A DNA stretch of 5,370 bases, from assembly GCA_023134955.1 (NCBI GenBank), contig JAGLUC010000009.1:1-5370 (forward strand). Reading direction: 5' to 3'. This document shows positions 5,354 to 5,370 of the stretch, piece by piece. Made by a program: the position numbers and the translations under genes. The notes under the pieces are model-generated. The model had not been told where the DNA came from and did not search any database. It saw only the letters and a list, made by a program, of their open reading frames with translations. Position 1 is the stretch's first letter; every line of letters starts with the position of its first letter. The stretch comes from Methylococcales bacterium (GTDB taxonomy: Bacteria > Pseudomonadota > Gammaproteobacteria > Methylococcales > Methylomonadaceae).

Positions 5354-5370
5354 TAAAACTAAGTTATGAA

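Noticed and set aside
5366..5370. ATG at the window end as the start of another gene
   Set aside because: Only five bases are visible and there is no clear ribosome site, so nothing can be supported.

Overview
The window is an AT-rich stretch of a chemotaxis/flagellar-motor operon, with every recognisable gene on the + strand. The order cheB - motC - motD - parA-like ATPase (ParC) - CheW-like protein (ParP) - cheW - small protein - DUF2802 protein matches the distal part of the main chemotaxis cluster of polarly flagellated Gammaproteobacteria such as Pseudomonas. The host is therefore most likely a motile, low-GC gammaproteobacterium with a polar flagellum. The genus cannot be told from the sequence.

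Layout: positions 1-665 hold the C-terminal methylesterase part of CheB, whose receiver domain lies upstream of the window. A 113-bp gap follows, with a poor FliA-like motif. MotC (779-1531) and MotD (1869-2747) are a MotA/MotB-type stator pair, separated by an unusually long 337-bp gene-free gap. From MotD onward the genes are tightly packed: MotD to the ATPase is 12 nt, the ATPase overlaps ParP by 1 nt, ParP to CheW is 59 nt, CheW to the small protein is 32 nt, and the small protein overlaps the DUF2802 gene by 1 nt. The window ends 17 nt after the DUF2802 gene.

How the genes work together: CheB removes methyl groups from chemoreceptors (adaptation). CheW couples receptors to the kinase CheA. 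ParC and ParP place and stabilise the receptor array at the cell pole. MotC/MotD form an ion channel that drives the flagellar motor; the residues at known coupling positions look like the proton type. The small protein and the DUF2802 membrane protein are conserved-context companions of unknown function.

The least ordinary part is the motC-motD gap. It contains a roughly 130-bp imperfect palindrome, then a separate 13-bp-stem hairpin, and the whole is bracketed by a 9-bp direct repeat (TTTTAGACA). Removing the stretch between the repeats together with one repeat copy would bring motC and motD to 33 nt apart, normal for this operon. I interpret it as a likely insertion of a small non-autonomous repeat element, though no terminal inverted repeats are evident at the presumed ends. 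A second point of interest is a run of nine T at codons 8-11 of motD, where a one-base slip in either direction gives an immediate stop. No wholly new multi-gene system is evident.
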